The notes: generated by a model not told the origin, from the sequence alone. Counted from the first letter of the stretch, positions 1 to 6,417 are shown. The stretch: 6,773 nt of DNA from Pseudomonadota bacterium (GCA_027623845.1 JAQBUJ010000174.1:1-6773); one strand, 5' to 3'. A program made the numbers and translations.

Positions 1-492
1 GCCATCATCGGCGCGGGCGGCAATGGCCGACAATACCGGCGCGACCCGGGCATAGGCCGACGCCGCGCCGCCGGCCATCAGGGCGGGGCCGCGCCGGGCG
101 CCTTCCTCGCCGCCGGAAACACCGAGACCGAGATAGCCGATCCCGGCTTGCCGCAGCAGCATCTCGCGCCGGCCAGTGTCCTGATAGTCGGAATTGCCGG
201 CATCGACCAGGACATCGCCTGGCGATAACAGCGGTAGAAGCGCCTCGATCGACTGATCGACCGGCGCGCCGGCGGTGATCATCAGCAACAGCGCCCTGGG
301 GCGTTTGATGCCGGCGACGAAGCCCGCCAATTCGCCATGGACCACCAGCGCTTCGGCGTTGGCCATCGCCTGGGCGCGCAGGGCCGGGTCGCGCTCATAC
401 CCGGCGACGGCAATGCCCCGGTCCGCGATGTTAAGCGCCAGGTTGCGCCCCATCACGCCAAGGCCAAGCACGCCGATATCCGCTTGCGTCAT
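1..492 (-). CDS. gnd: 6-phosphogluconate dehydrogenase, N-terminal part (cut by window edge)
   Basis: The first 164 residues are visible; the gene continues past base 1. The enzyme oxidatively decarboxylates 6-phosphogluconate to ribulose 5-phosphate with NAD(P)+ in the cytoplasmic pentose phosphate pathway. The sequence shows an N-terminal Rossmann nucleotide-binding motif GLGVMGRN (residues 10-17), the family segment DAGNSDYQDT (97-106; many members have DGGNS) and the substrate-loop signature VSGGEEGARRG (125-135). The catalytic lysine and C-terminal helical domain lie outside the window; full-length members are usually about 300-480 residues. The start at 492 places the nucleotide fold right at the N-terminus, and an AGGGA lies about 10 bases upstream. 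It follows the oxidoreductase gene on the same strand after 87 bases, so cotranscription is possible but not shown. Identification is firm; the short or long subtype cannot be decided. Confidence 0.93.
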   Translation of the reverse strand, partial: MTQADIGVLGLGVMGRNLALNIADRGIAVAGYERDPALRAQAMANAEALVVHGELAGFVAGIKRPRALLLMITAGAPVDQSIEALLPLLSPGDVLVDAGNSDYQDTGRREMLLRQAGIGYLGLGVSGGEEGARRGPALMAGGAASAYARVAPVLSAIAARADDG

Positions 493-531
493 TCCTGGTC
501 ATTCCCTTTCGTGTGGCCGACTTCGCCCTAC

Positions 532-569
532 CTAAACGCCACACTGGCTAAACGCCACCCTGGCTAAAC
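532..569. repeat. 16-base direct tandem repeat between oxidoreductase and gnd
   Basis: Two adjacent 16-base units, 532-547 and 548-563, differ at one base (CTAAACGCCACACTGG against CTAAACGCCACCCTGG). A third partial unit CTAAAC follows at 564-569. They fill much of the 87-base gap between the two minus-strand genes. No function is apparent; replication slippage is the simplest origin. Confidence 0.8.
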
Positions 570-579
570 ATGGCGACGT

Positions 580-1866
580 TCAGTCGCCGCGTCGAGCGTC
601 CCAGAGATCACGGAGTTTCCAACTCCAATAGACCGCCTGAGCCGCCAGTAGACCGGCTGGACCGCCGGCGAAATCCAATCCGAAGGGCGCGAAGGCCTGA
701 TAGCCCCGATCATCTTCGGCGATCGCCTTGGCGATCAGCTCGCCGCCCAATGTCGTGGTGTTGAGCCCGTGGCCCCCATGGCCTTGATTATACCAGATCC
801 CCGGCGCCATCCGGCCGATCTGCGGCATCCGGTGGCGGGCATAGCCCATGGTCCCGGCCCAGGCGATCTCGGCCCGTATACCGCGGAGTTGCGGATAAAC
901 GCCGAAAAGATCCTCCAGCATCCGCTCCGCCAGATTGGCCGGGCGGCGGGAAATACTCATGCCACCGCCCCAAAGCAGCCGCGTATCCGGCAGGGGGCGG
1001 TAGTAGTTGTCGATGCGGCGATCGTCCGAAGCCGCATAGGGCGCGCGGATCGCCGTCGCCAATTTGTCGCCCAAGGGCTCGGTAAGCAGCACATATGTCC
1101 CGATTGGCAGGGTGGCCCAGGAAAGCCGGTGATTGAGCCAGCCGATATAGCCGGAGCAGCAGAACACGACGTTATCGGCCATGACATCGCCGTCGGTGGT
1201 GATTACCCGGTGGCGATCGCCGCTTTTGGCCAAGCGGCGGACCGGGGATTGCTTGTGCATGACGGCGCCCAGTTGTTCGGCGGCCACGGCGCAGCCATTG
1301 GCATAGTTCAAAGAATGAATTTGATAGCCATTGGGGTTGAACATCGCATCGTGGTAACGCGGGCTGAGATAGGTCTCGCGGACCCGCTCGCGCGGCCAGT
1401 ATTCCAGCGCCGTGCCAAAACGCTGGTTCATGTAGCCGATTCCGGCCTTGACGGCGTCGCTATCGTCGAACCAGGAATTGCGCACGATACCGGCGGGGAG
1501 CGCACCGCAATCAATGGTGTGCGTGGTTGCTCTTTGGCGGACCAGATCGACCGCCTCACTCGATAGGCGATACAGTTCCTGGGCGTTGGTAAGGCCGAGT
1601 TTCGCTTCCAGGGCTTGGGCCCCCAGGGCGAAACCGGGTGATAGAAAGCCGCCATTGCGCCCCGACGCGCCCCAGCCGAGCCGGTTGGCTTCCAACAGAA
1701 CAACCGATTGCCCCCGCTCGGCCAGCCCGAGGGCGGTGGCGATCCCGGCTAAACCACCGCCTATCACACAGGTCTGCGCCTCCAGCCGTTCTCGCAGAGG
1801 CGGGCGCTGCGCGGCGTTGCTTAAGGTGCGGCTGTAATAGCTGTCGACGTGATCGGACGGGGACAT
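580..1866 (-). CDS. FAD-dependent oxidoreductase, DAO family (gamma-glutamylputrescine oxidoreductase-like)
   Basis: This is a flavin amine/amino-acid oxidoreductase of the D-amino-acid-oxidase fold (PF01266 type). With the start at 1866 the product has 428 residues, close to E. coli PuuB (about 426). Visible features are SYYSRT near the N-terminus, the dinucleotide-binding GGGLAG (36-41) followed by the acidic end of the second strand (VVLLEA), the GASGRNGG flavin signature (66-73) typical of PuuB/OrdL-like members, and a C-terminal GHGGHGLN flavin-contact motif (362-369). An in-frame ATG at 1935 would add 23 polar residues, but it has no ribosome binding site. The ATG at 1866 is preceded by GGAA at suitable spacing and gives the N-terminus expected of the family. 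The family oxidises secondary or primary amines with release of aldehyde or keto acid and H2O2. The substrate here is unknown. The gene is divergent from the MarR regulator, which may control it. Confidence 0.92.
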   Translation of the reverse strand: MSPSDHVDSYYSRTLSNAAQRPPLRERLEAQTCVIGGGLAGIATALGLAERGQSVVLLEANRLGWGASGRNGGFLSPGFALGAQALEAKLGLTNAQELYRLSSEAVDLVRQRATTHTIDCGALPAGIVRNSWFDDSDAVKAGIGYMNQRFGTALEYWPRERVRETYLSPRYHDAMFNPNGYQIHSLNYANGCAVAAEQLGAVMHKQSPVRRLAKSGDRHRVITTDGDVMADNVVFCCSGYIGWLNHRLSWATLPIGTYVLLTEPLGDKLATAIRAPYAASDDRRIDNYYRPLPDTRLLWGGGMSISRRPANLAERMLEDLFGVYPQLRGIRAEIAWAGTMGYARHRMPQIGRMAPGIWYNQGHGGHGLNTTTLGGELIAKAIAEDDRGYQAFAPFGLDFAGGPAGLLAAQAVYWSWKLRDLWDARRGD

Positions 1867-2027
1867 GGTGGTTCCAGAGCGCCGCTGCGGTGGGTTGGCT
1901 TCAGACAAGCTACCCCCGCTGATCGGATCGGTCATCTGTTGGAACGCGAGTGGTTCCGCCCTTGGGAGCGCGAAATCGCAGGCGTGGGTTTTGCCACGTT
2001 GGCGACCGATGCGAGAGGGTAGGCAGA

Positions 2028-2120
2028 AATTAAATGTAAAAAACTAATTGAACTTCCATAATTAACGCATAAACTGATTTAACGATGAGTTTGATAACTT
2101 CAAATGACATCGAGGATGCC
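2028..2120 (+). promoter_or_regulatory. AT-rich control region with candidate promoter for the MarR gene
   Basis: This is the most AT-rich stretch of the window and lies between two divergent genes. A weak sigma70-like pair is TTGAAC (2048-2053) and TAAACT (2070-2075) with a 16-base spacer, which would start transcription near 2082 and leave about 40 bases of leader before the ATG at 2121. Direct repeats CATAA (2057-2061 and 2068-2072, about one helical turn apart) and TTAACG (2062-2067 and 2079-2084) overlap the -10 box and could be operator half-sites. Box matches are poor, so this is a candidate only. Confidence 0.35.
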
Positions 2121-2663
2121 ATGACCATTCAAATCATCCCTAAGCAGTTGCATGCGGTCGGCAGCGAGATCGCCAACGAAGAAATGACGATCGCCGCGGA
2201 CCGGAATTATTTCGAGCTGACCACCATGCTGGACCGACTGCACCGTCGATATCTCGATGTGGTCCGATTGGAGCTGGAGGCGATGGGCATCCGCGACGTT
2301 AATCCGTCCCAGGCTCTGCTGCTGACGATGCTCAATGACGGCGATGTGCCGTTGCGAGACATTCTACAGCGCGGTGGCTATACGGCGTCGACGGCGGCCT
2401 ACATGATCAAGAAACTGGTTGAAAACGGCTATATCGAACAAGCCCGAGCAGCCCATGACCGCCGGACCATTCGATTGCGCTTGACCCGAGCCGGCAAGCG
2501 GGTGGCCGAACATCTGGCGGCGCTGAATTCCCGGCACGCCGGAACCGCCGGCGGGCTGGAGCGGATGGAGGACGAAATCGTCGACACGACGGCGACGCTA
2601 CGCCGGCTCGATCGTATTTGGACCGACTTTCTGACCTTTGGGCAAACGTCGATGCCGAACTAA
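2121..2663 (+). CDS. MarR-family winged-helix transcriptional regulator (LdtR-like)
   Basis: The 180-residue product has a MarR-type layout: a dimerisation helix MLDRLHRRYLDVVRLELE (about 36-53), a helix-turn-helix in which GYTASTAAYMIKKLVENGYI (86-105) carries the recognition helix, a wing with DRR (113-115) followed by an RLRLTRAGKR strand and turn, and a C-terminal dimer helix ending LRRLDRIWTDF. From memory the LHRR-LDVV, VNPSQALLL and RLDR-W segments resemble LdtR-type regulators of Alphaproteobacteria; ligand and targets are unknown. I chose the ATG at 2121 because GAGG lies 5 bases upstream. An in-frame ATG at 2085 would add 12 residues without a clear ribosome binding site and would overlap the candidate promoter. 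It is divergent from the flavin oxidoreductase and 162 bases upstream of the dehydrogenase/enolase-like pair, so it is a plausible local regulator, possibly autoregulated. Confidence 0.92.
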   Translation: MTIQIIPKQLHAVGSEIANEEMTIAADRNYFELTTMLDRLHRRYLDVVRLELEAMGIRDVNPSQALLLTMLNDGDVPLRDILQRGGYTASTAAYMIKKLVENGYIEQARAAHDRRTIRLRLTRAGKRVAEHLAALNSRHAGTAGGLERMEDEIVDTTATLRRLDRIWTDFLTFGQTSMPN

Positions 2664-2763
2664 CGGCGGTTTACCCGTAAGAGCGCGGTTGGTTGATCGT
2701 CTAGCGCTGGCGGCTTAGCGGCTTGCTGAGTCCGGTTGTTGGTATTTTCCACATCTGGCCAAA

Positions 2764-2800
2764 TCTTATTGCCCCTCCGTATACTTCTCTGGAAATAAGA
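2764..2800 (+). promoter_or_regulatory. Candidate -10 box inside a 7-base inverted repeat upstream of the dehydrogenase gene
   Basis: The 162-base gap after the regulator holds TATACT (2780-2785), a good -10-like hexamer, with no convincing -35 partner. It is framed by a perfect inverted repeat TCTTATT (2764-2770) and AATAAGA (2794-2800). The layout would suit a repressor site over a promoter with a leader of about 34 bases. A 7-base repeat in a gap of this size can occur by chance. Confidence 0.25.
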
Positions 2801-2825
2801 ATCCGGCGGAAAAGCGGGGTCGAGG

Positions 2826-3749
2826 ATGAAGATTGCGATCATGGGGTCTGGCGGCATGGGGGCCTATTACGGCGCCAATCTGGTTGCCGCCGGTCAGGAC
2901 ATCGCCTTTATCGCCCGCGGCGCTCATTTAGCCGCAATTAAGCACAAGGGCCTGCTGTTGAGCGGCCCGGCCGGCGACATTGTGGTCGATCCGGCGGTCG
3001 CTACCGATGATCCAAGCGAAATTGGCCCGGTCGACGCGGTGCTGTTCTGCGTCAAGCTCCACGACATCGAGACGGCAGCGGCGGCGATCCAGCCGATGCT
3101 GAAGCCGGACACCATGGTGATCAGTGTGCTGAACGGTGTCGATGGACCGGCGCGGATCGCCTCGGTGATCGGCCAAAACCATGTCCTTGGCGGCGCCGCC
3201 TATGCGTCCGGGGTGATCGAGGAACCCGGCGTGGTGAGCTATAAAAGCACCATGGCCAGCCTGGTGATCGGTGAGCTTGACGGCAAGATCAGCGCCCGGG
3301 CCAAGACCTTCCGGGACGCCTGCGCCGGCGCTGGTTTCACCTGCTCGGTGACCGACAACATCCTCGGGGTGTTATGGAATAAGTTCACTTTGCTGGCGAC
3401 CAATGCCGGGCTGAGCAGCCTTTGCCGGCGGCCGGTCGCGGCGGTTTATGGCGACCCGGAGCTGGTGGTCCTGGCGCGGGCGATGATGCAAGAGATCGTA
3501 GCGATCGCCGGCGTGCTTGAAATCGCCATCGATTCGGACATTGTCGAAACCTCGATCGCCCGTTCGAAGAGTTTTCCGCCGGATATGTACGCCTCAATGT
3601 ACCATGATTTGGCGCGCGGCCGGCCCCTGGAGGTCGCCGGATTGTCCGGCCATGTAACCCGGCTCGGGATGGAGCTTGGGATACCGACGCCGCATCACCA
3701 GACCGTCTTTGCCTGCCTTAAACCTTTCATGAATGGAGATGGAGCATGA
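2826..3749 (+). CDS. Ketopantoate reductase family (ApbA/PanE-like) NAD(P)-dependent dehydrogenase
   Basis: The 307-residue product has the length and two-domain layout of the ketopantoate reductase family, which reduces 2-keto acids to 2-hydroxy acids with NADPH in the cytoplasm. It has an N-terminal Rossmann fold with GSGGMG (7-12), LNG at 102-104 in the place of the QNG loop, and a helical C-terminal domain with the catalytic-lysine segment LWNKF (K186), S257 and E269 (in GRPLEV) at the positions of the E. coli substrate-binding Ser and Glu. However, the residues 4 and 8 positions after the lysine, asparagines in E. coli PanE (N180, N184), are Leu190 and Ala194 here. I therefore infer a paralogue acting on another 2-keto acid or 2-hydroxy acid. 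Purine-rich GGGG and GAGG precede the ATG. Its stop overlaps the start of the next gene (ATGA), so the two are translationally coupled. Confidence 0.9.
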   Translation: MKIAIMGSGGMGAYYGANLVAAGQDIAFIARGAHLAAIKHKGLLLSGPAGDIVVDPAVATDDPSEIGPVDAVLFCVKLHDIETAAAAIQPMLKPDTMVISVLNGVDGPARIASVIGQNHVLGGAAYASGVIEEPGVVSYKSTMASLVIGELDGKISARAKTFRDACAGAGFTCSVTDNILGVLWNKFTLLATNAGLSSLCRRPVAAVYGDPELVVLARAMMQEIVAIAGVLEIAIDSDIVETSIARSKSFPPDMYASMYHDLARGRPLEVAGLSGHVTRLGMELGIPTPHHQTVFACLKPFMNGDGA

Positions 3750-5188
3750 CGGCTCCGCGTCTCAAGGTCCTCGAGGTTCATATTCACGAGCGACCGGTTG
3801 TGCTTCGGCTGCCGTTCCGGTTCGGTGTGGTCACGCTTAAAGAATGCCCGCAGGCCTTTGCCCGGGTGTTGGTTGATGTCGAAGGCCATGGCGAGGCCTG
3901 GGGCATGGCGGGGGAGGCGCTGGCGCCCAAATGGTTCGATAAATCGCCGGCGTTAAGCAACGACGATAACCTGGATCAGCTGCGCACCTCGCTTCGTCTG
4001 GCGGCCGAGGCTTATATGGCGGCGGGACCGTTAACGGCGTTTGACCTGTATCGCACGCGCTATCCGGATCAAATGAGCGAGGGGGCCGCCGCCGGGCTGC
4101 CGCCGCTGGCCGCCGGCTATGGCCAGGCCTTGATTGATCGGGCGATCCTCGACGCCGCCTGCATGTCGACGATCAGCACTTTTTCCGCCGCCATTCAATC
4201 CAATTTGCCGGGCATCACGACGGATCTGACACCGGATCTGGCGGGGTTTGCGGTGGATGAGTTCCTGGCCGGCCTGACGCCGCTGCAGCAGGTCGCGGCG
4301 CGCCACACGGTTGGCATGATCGACCCGCTCACCGCCGCCGATCAGAGCCCCGGAGAGCGGCTTGACGATGGGCTGCCGGAAACCCTGGAGGAGGTGATCG
4401 CCGCCTATGGGACCCGGCATTTCAAGATCAAGATCACCGGTGATGTGGATGAGGATACCGAGCGTTTGGCCCGCGTCGCCGCCACCCTGGACGGGATTAG
4501 CGAGCCCTATGTCGCGTCCATCGACGGCAACGAGCAATACCAAAGCCAGGATGGGGTTTTGGCGCTTTTCAGCCGCTTGGACGCCGCCAAGCAACCGGCG
4601 CTACAGCGCTTTCTCGCCTCCACCAGCTATATCGAGCAACCAATCAACCGCGCCGTCAGCCTTGAGACGCCGGTGCATGAGATCGCCAAGCGCGCGCCGT
4701 TGATCATCGATGAGTCGGACGGGACCATCGACGCCTTCCCGGCGCACCGGGCGCTGGGTTATTCCGGGGTTTCCAGCAAGACCTGCAAAGGATTCTACAA
4801 GTCGATCCTGAACGCCGCCCGCTGTGTGAAATGGAACGCCGAGGCTGACGGCAGAAGCTATTTCCTGTCCGGCGAGGATCTGACCTGTCAGGCCGGCGTC
4901 GCGCTACAGCAGGACCTGGCCTTGGTGGCGCTGCTCGGCATCGATCATGTCGAGCGTAACGGCCATCACTACACCCTGGGCATGAGCGCCGCGCCGGCGG
5001 AGGAACAGCGCCGTTTCCTGACCAGTTTTCCGGACCTGTACCGCGACGTCGGCGGGGTGACCTGCGCCCGAATCGAAAACGGCCAAATGTCGACCAAAAG
5101 CATCCTCGCCGGTCTCGGTTGGGGTAGCGCCGAGGCGCCGGATTGGACGGTGATGGAGATGCCGATGACCTATGGCGGCTCGCTCTAG
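3746..5188 (+). CDS. Divergent enolase-superfamily enzyme (mandelate racemase / muconate lactonizing enzyme-like)
   Basis: The 480-residue product is longer than the usual 360-400 of this group. The enolase-superfamily barrel can be read in order: FKIKI with the KxK base pair (K227, K229) on strand 2, SIDGNEQY with metal ligand D260, YIEQP with metal ligand E297, LIIDESD with D322/E323 as third ligand, then GVSSKTCKG with K345 or K348 as the opposite-face base on strand 6. A well-conserved-looking tail FLSGEDLT...VALQQDLA...HVERNGHHY follows. Such enzymes abstract a proton alpha to a carboxylate and then racemise, dehydrate or cycloisomerise. The lysine pattern fits the muconate lactonizing subgroup better than the Lys/His-Asp mandelate racemase subgroup. 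The N-terminal capping region (about 1-215) is long and is the divergent part. The start overlaps the upstream stop by ATGA and has GGAG just before it. The superfamily call is firm; the reaction and substrate are unknown. Confidence 0.88.
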   Translation: MTAPRLKVLEVHIHERPVVLRLPFRFGVVTLKECPQAFARVLVDVEGHGEAWGMAGEALAPKWFDKSPALSNDDNLDQLRTSLRLAAEAYMAAGPLTAFDLYRTRYPDQMSEGAAAGLPPLAAGYGQALIDRAILDAACMSTISTFSAAIQSNLPGITTDLTPDLAGFAVDEFLAGLTPLQQVAARHTVGMIDPLTAADQSPGERLDDGLPETLEEVIAAYGTRHFKIKITGDVDEDTERLARVAATLDGISEPYVASIDGNEQYQSQDGVLALFSRLDAAKQPALQRFLASTSYIEQPINRAVSLETPVHEIAKRAPLIIDESDGTIDAFPAHRALGYSGVSSKTCKGFYKSILNAARCVKWNAEADGRSYFLSGEDLTCQAGVALQQDLALVALLGIDHVERNGHHYTLGMSAAPAEEQRRFLTSFPDLYRDVGGVTCARIENGQMSTKSILAGLGWGSAEAPDWTVMEMPMTYGGSL

Positions 5189-5207
5189 AACGCGGGTCGC
5201 CGAAAGG

Positions 5208-5489
5208 TCAGGCGGTGGCGTCGCGTTGGCGCTGTTGTTTTTGGGCGTCGGGGGAAATCAATTCGGCCCCGCCGCCCTGACCGGCTTCGCTTAGAAAAGT
5301 ATCGACGGTATCGCCGAGATTGGCCTTTGCCTCGGCGGGCAAGCTTTCCCAAATCAGCTCGGTCATCTTTCTGGCCATGAAATCCTGCGGCCGCAGCGCG
5401 GCGGCGACAATCGTCTCCGCATCGCCCTTCGACATCAGTCGCGAGAGCCGCTTCATCAGTTCAGTTTCGGATTTTTTTCGCCCGTCCAT
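5208..5489 (-). CDS. Small hypothetical protein, 93 residues
   Basis: I do not recognise this protein. It is charged and apparently soluble: a basic N-terminus (MDGRKKSETELMKRLSRL), a central segment that looks helical (AETIVAAALRPQDFMARKM, then LIWESLPAEAKANLGDTVD) and a polar Gln-rich tail. There is no signal peptide, membrane segment or metal-binding motif. It converges on the enolase-like gene with only 19 bases between the stop codons and is divergent from the alanine-rich gene. No strong ribosome binding site precedes the ATG at 5489; an internal in-frame ATG at 5456 is no better. The composition looks like a real protein rather than a chance frame, and no competing gene covers the stretch, so I accept it with moderate confidence. 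Confidence 0.68.
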   Translation of the reverse strand: MDGRKKSETELMKRLSRLMSKGDAETIVAAALRPQDFMARKMTELIWESLPAEAKANLGDTVDTFLSEAGQGGGAELISPDAQKQQRQRDATA

Positions 5490-5525
5490 GGATAAACGAT
5501 ACGAGGGCTTTTCCCAGGAGTCGAC
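5490..5525. repeat. Upstream part of the tandem duplication, left copy
   Basis: This stretch matches 6386-6417 upstream of the second alanine-rich gene: the shared core GATACG-GGG-TTTTC, CAGG and CGAC aligns with about three substitutions and a few one-base gaps. It begins directly next to the start codon of the 93-residue minus-strand gene, so the duplicated unit covers the divergent intergenic region as well as the gene. Confidence 0.6.
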
Positions 5526-5618
5526 TCGTCTTTGCGCTGGTAACGAAAAATTAATCAGGGTCGCGCCGGCATGCGCCGGAACCCCTTGGCTTCGCCGGCG
5601 CGGCGCATCGAGAGCGAC
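5526..5618. repeat. 93-base hairpin-bearing segment present upstream of copy 1 only (candidate small insertion)
   Basis: Bases 5490-5525 align with 6386-6417 and bases from 5619 on align with 6418 on, so the segment between is extra in copy 1. It is bounded by a direct CGAC (5522-5525 and 5615-5618). It includes imperfect stem arms GGGTCGC (5558-5564) with GCGACCC (5614-5620, running slightly past the right edge) and, inside them, ATGCGCCG (5571-5578) with CGGCGCAT (5601-5608). It encodes no protein I can support. It may be a small mobile hairpin element, or it may be ancestral sequence lost from copy 2 by slippage between the CGAC repeats. Confidence 0.5.
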
Positions 5619-5649
5619 CCAGCTCTATGGCTAAGGGCGCATACCCCGT

Positions 5650-5655
5650 TACAAT
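5650..5655 (+). promoter_or_regulatory. Candidate -10 box of alanine-rich gene copy 1
   Basis: TACAAT lies 30 bases before the GTG start and corresponds exactly to TATAAT at the same distance before copy 2. The region at the -35 position contains the conserved TCTATGGCTAAGG, which is not a good sigma70 -35 box. Conservation between copies supports a promoter, but conservation could also simply reflect a recent duplication. Confidence 0.35.
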
Positions 5656-5685
5656 GGGGCTCGGGGTGAGGGGCGGAGATCGGCT

Positions 5686-6360
5686 GTGGCGGCGTTCAGC
5701 AACAGGGGTGATTTTGAAGCGTGGCTGGTCGGTAAGCCGCGACCGATCGTTGTCGCCATGGTCAGCCGCGCCGCGCTGTCAACGGTCCCGTATTTAGCCG
5801 GTTATGTCGGCGCTGATCCAAAGCACCGAGCCGCCGCCATCATGCTGCCGTGTTTTCGCGCCATGGCTCCGCCTTGGTTTGCGAGCACATGGCCAAACCA
5901 AGGCGGCGCGGTTCACGCCGCCACCGCCGCCACTGCCGCCGCCCACGCTGGCTATGCCACCGCCGCCGCTGGCCACATCACCGCCGCCGCTTCCGCCGCC
6001 GCCTCGGTCACCGCCTCCGCCGCCTCCTGGGTTCGTCTTAGCAAAGACGCCGCCGCAATCGACGGTGGAATGTCGCCGCAAAGCCTGATGGACCGGCCGG
6101 TATGGCCGGATGGCAGCGCCCCCTCGGGGTTTGAAGGGCAATGGCGTGATCTGAGGAGACTGCTGTTGTCGCTGGATCAGGATTGGCAGGTTTGGAGCAA
6201 TTGGTACGACGACCGGTTGCGCGGCGCGGCTCACCCCGGCGCGCGTTCACTGATTGCCGGACTGGAGCTGGAGCGAATCCTGATCCCAAACAAGGTTTGG
6301 GACGACGGACCATCGGTGCTCAATGCCAGGATCGCGGGTTTAGAGGCGGCGTATCGCTGA
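5686..6360 (+). CDS. Alanine-rich protein of unknown function, tandem copy 1
   Basis: The 224-residue product has three parts. The N-terminal domain (1-74) carries FEAWLVGKPR, AALS-PYLA and an aromatic PPWFASTWPNQGG. A low-complexity Ala/Thr/Ser tract follows (about 75-116). The C-terminal domain (about 130-224) is rich in Trp and acidic residues: RPVWPDG, DQDWQVWSNWYDDRLRG, then ERILIPNKVWDDGPSVLNARI. From memory this layout matches uncharacterised alphaproteobacterial proteins of the form FxxWLxxKPRE...Ala-rich...W-WYxDRL...GPxxxNAxI; I know no function. The GTG start is supported by GGAG 7 bases upstream and by the same start in copy 2, which matches from the first residues. No signal peptide or membrane segment is convincing. 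Overlapping proline-rich and glycine-rich frames are products of the GCC-repeat composition. Confidence 0.85.
   Translation: MAAFSNRGDFEAWLVGKPRPIVVAMVSRAALSTVPYLAGYVGADPKHRAAAIMLPCFRAMAPPWFASTWPNQGGAVHAATAATAAAHAGYATAAAGHITAAASAAASVTASAASWVRLSKDAAAIDGGMSPQSLMDRPVWPDGSAPSGFEGQWRDLRRLLLSLDQDWQVWSNWYDDRLRGAAHPGARSLIAGLELERILIPNKVWDDGPSVLNARIAGLEAAYR
5869..5906. repeat. Perfect 13-base inverted repeat inside alanine-rich gene copy 1
   Basis: CCGCCTTGGTTTG (5869-5881) is the exact reverse complement of CAAACCAAGGCGG (5894-5906), with a 12-base loop. It encodes most of PPWFASTWPNQGG. The same structure is present in copy 2, and the single base difference between copies across this interval lies in the loop. 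There is no following T-run, so it is not an intrinsic terminator. Confidence 0.9.
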
Positions 6361-6385
6361 GGATGGGTCGGGGTTTTGGGCAGAC

Positions 6386-6417
6386 GGAAAAGATACGGGG
6401 TTTTCTCAGGGGCCGAC
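6386..6417. repeat. Upstream part of the tandem duplication, right copy
   Basis: This is the counterpart of 5490-5525. It continues directly, without the 93-base segment, into the conserved TCTATGGCTAAGG and the -10-like box of copy 2. The intervening bases 6361-6385 after the copy 1 stop show no similarity to the left copy, which sets the boundary of the repeated unit at about 6386. Confidence 0.6.

Noticed and set aside
275..535. Plus-strand open frame of 86 codons
   Set aside because: It overlaps the well-identified gnd N-terminal region on the opposite strand.
769..1566. A 265-codon open frame on the plus strand
   Set aside because: It lies wholly opposite the flavin oxidoreductase, whose flavin motifs and family length are clear. 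The frame is a GC-rich antisense shadow with no recognisable domain.
2664..2735. Possible terminator after the MarR gene
   Set aside because: The GC-rich stretch with TAGCG repeats gives only a poor imperfect stem and no T-run follows.
4031..4594. A 187-codon open frame on the minus strand
   Set aside because: It is antisense to the enolase-like gene across its KxK and metal-ligand region; the composition (Gly, Gln, Arg-rich) reflects codon complementarity.
5189..5225. Possible bidirectional terminator between convergent genes
   Set aside because: CGCG...CGCC and GGCG...CGCG segments pair only imperfectly, and no T-run is present on either side.
5794..6234. Glycine-rich minus-strand frame, and a proline-rich plus-strand frame at 5804-6088
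   Set aside because: Both are products of the GCC/CCG repeat tract read in other frames. The alanine-rich frame is the one preserved in copy 2, with a Shine-Dalgarno sequence and a conserved start.
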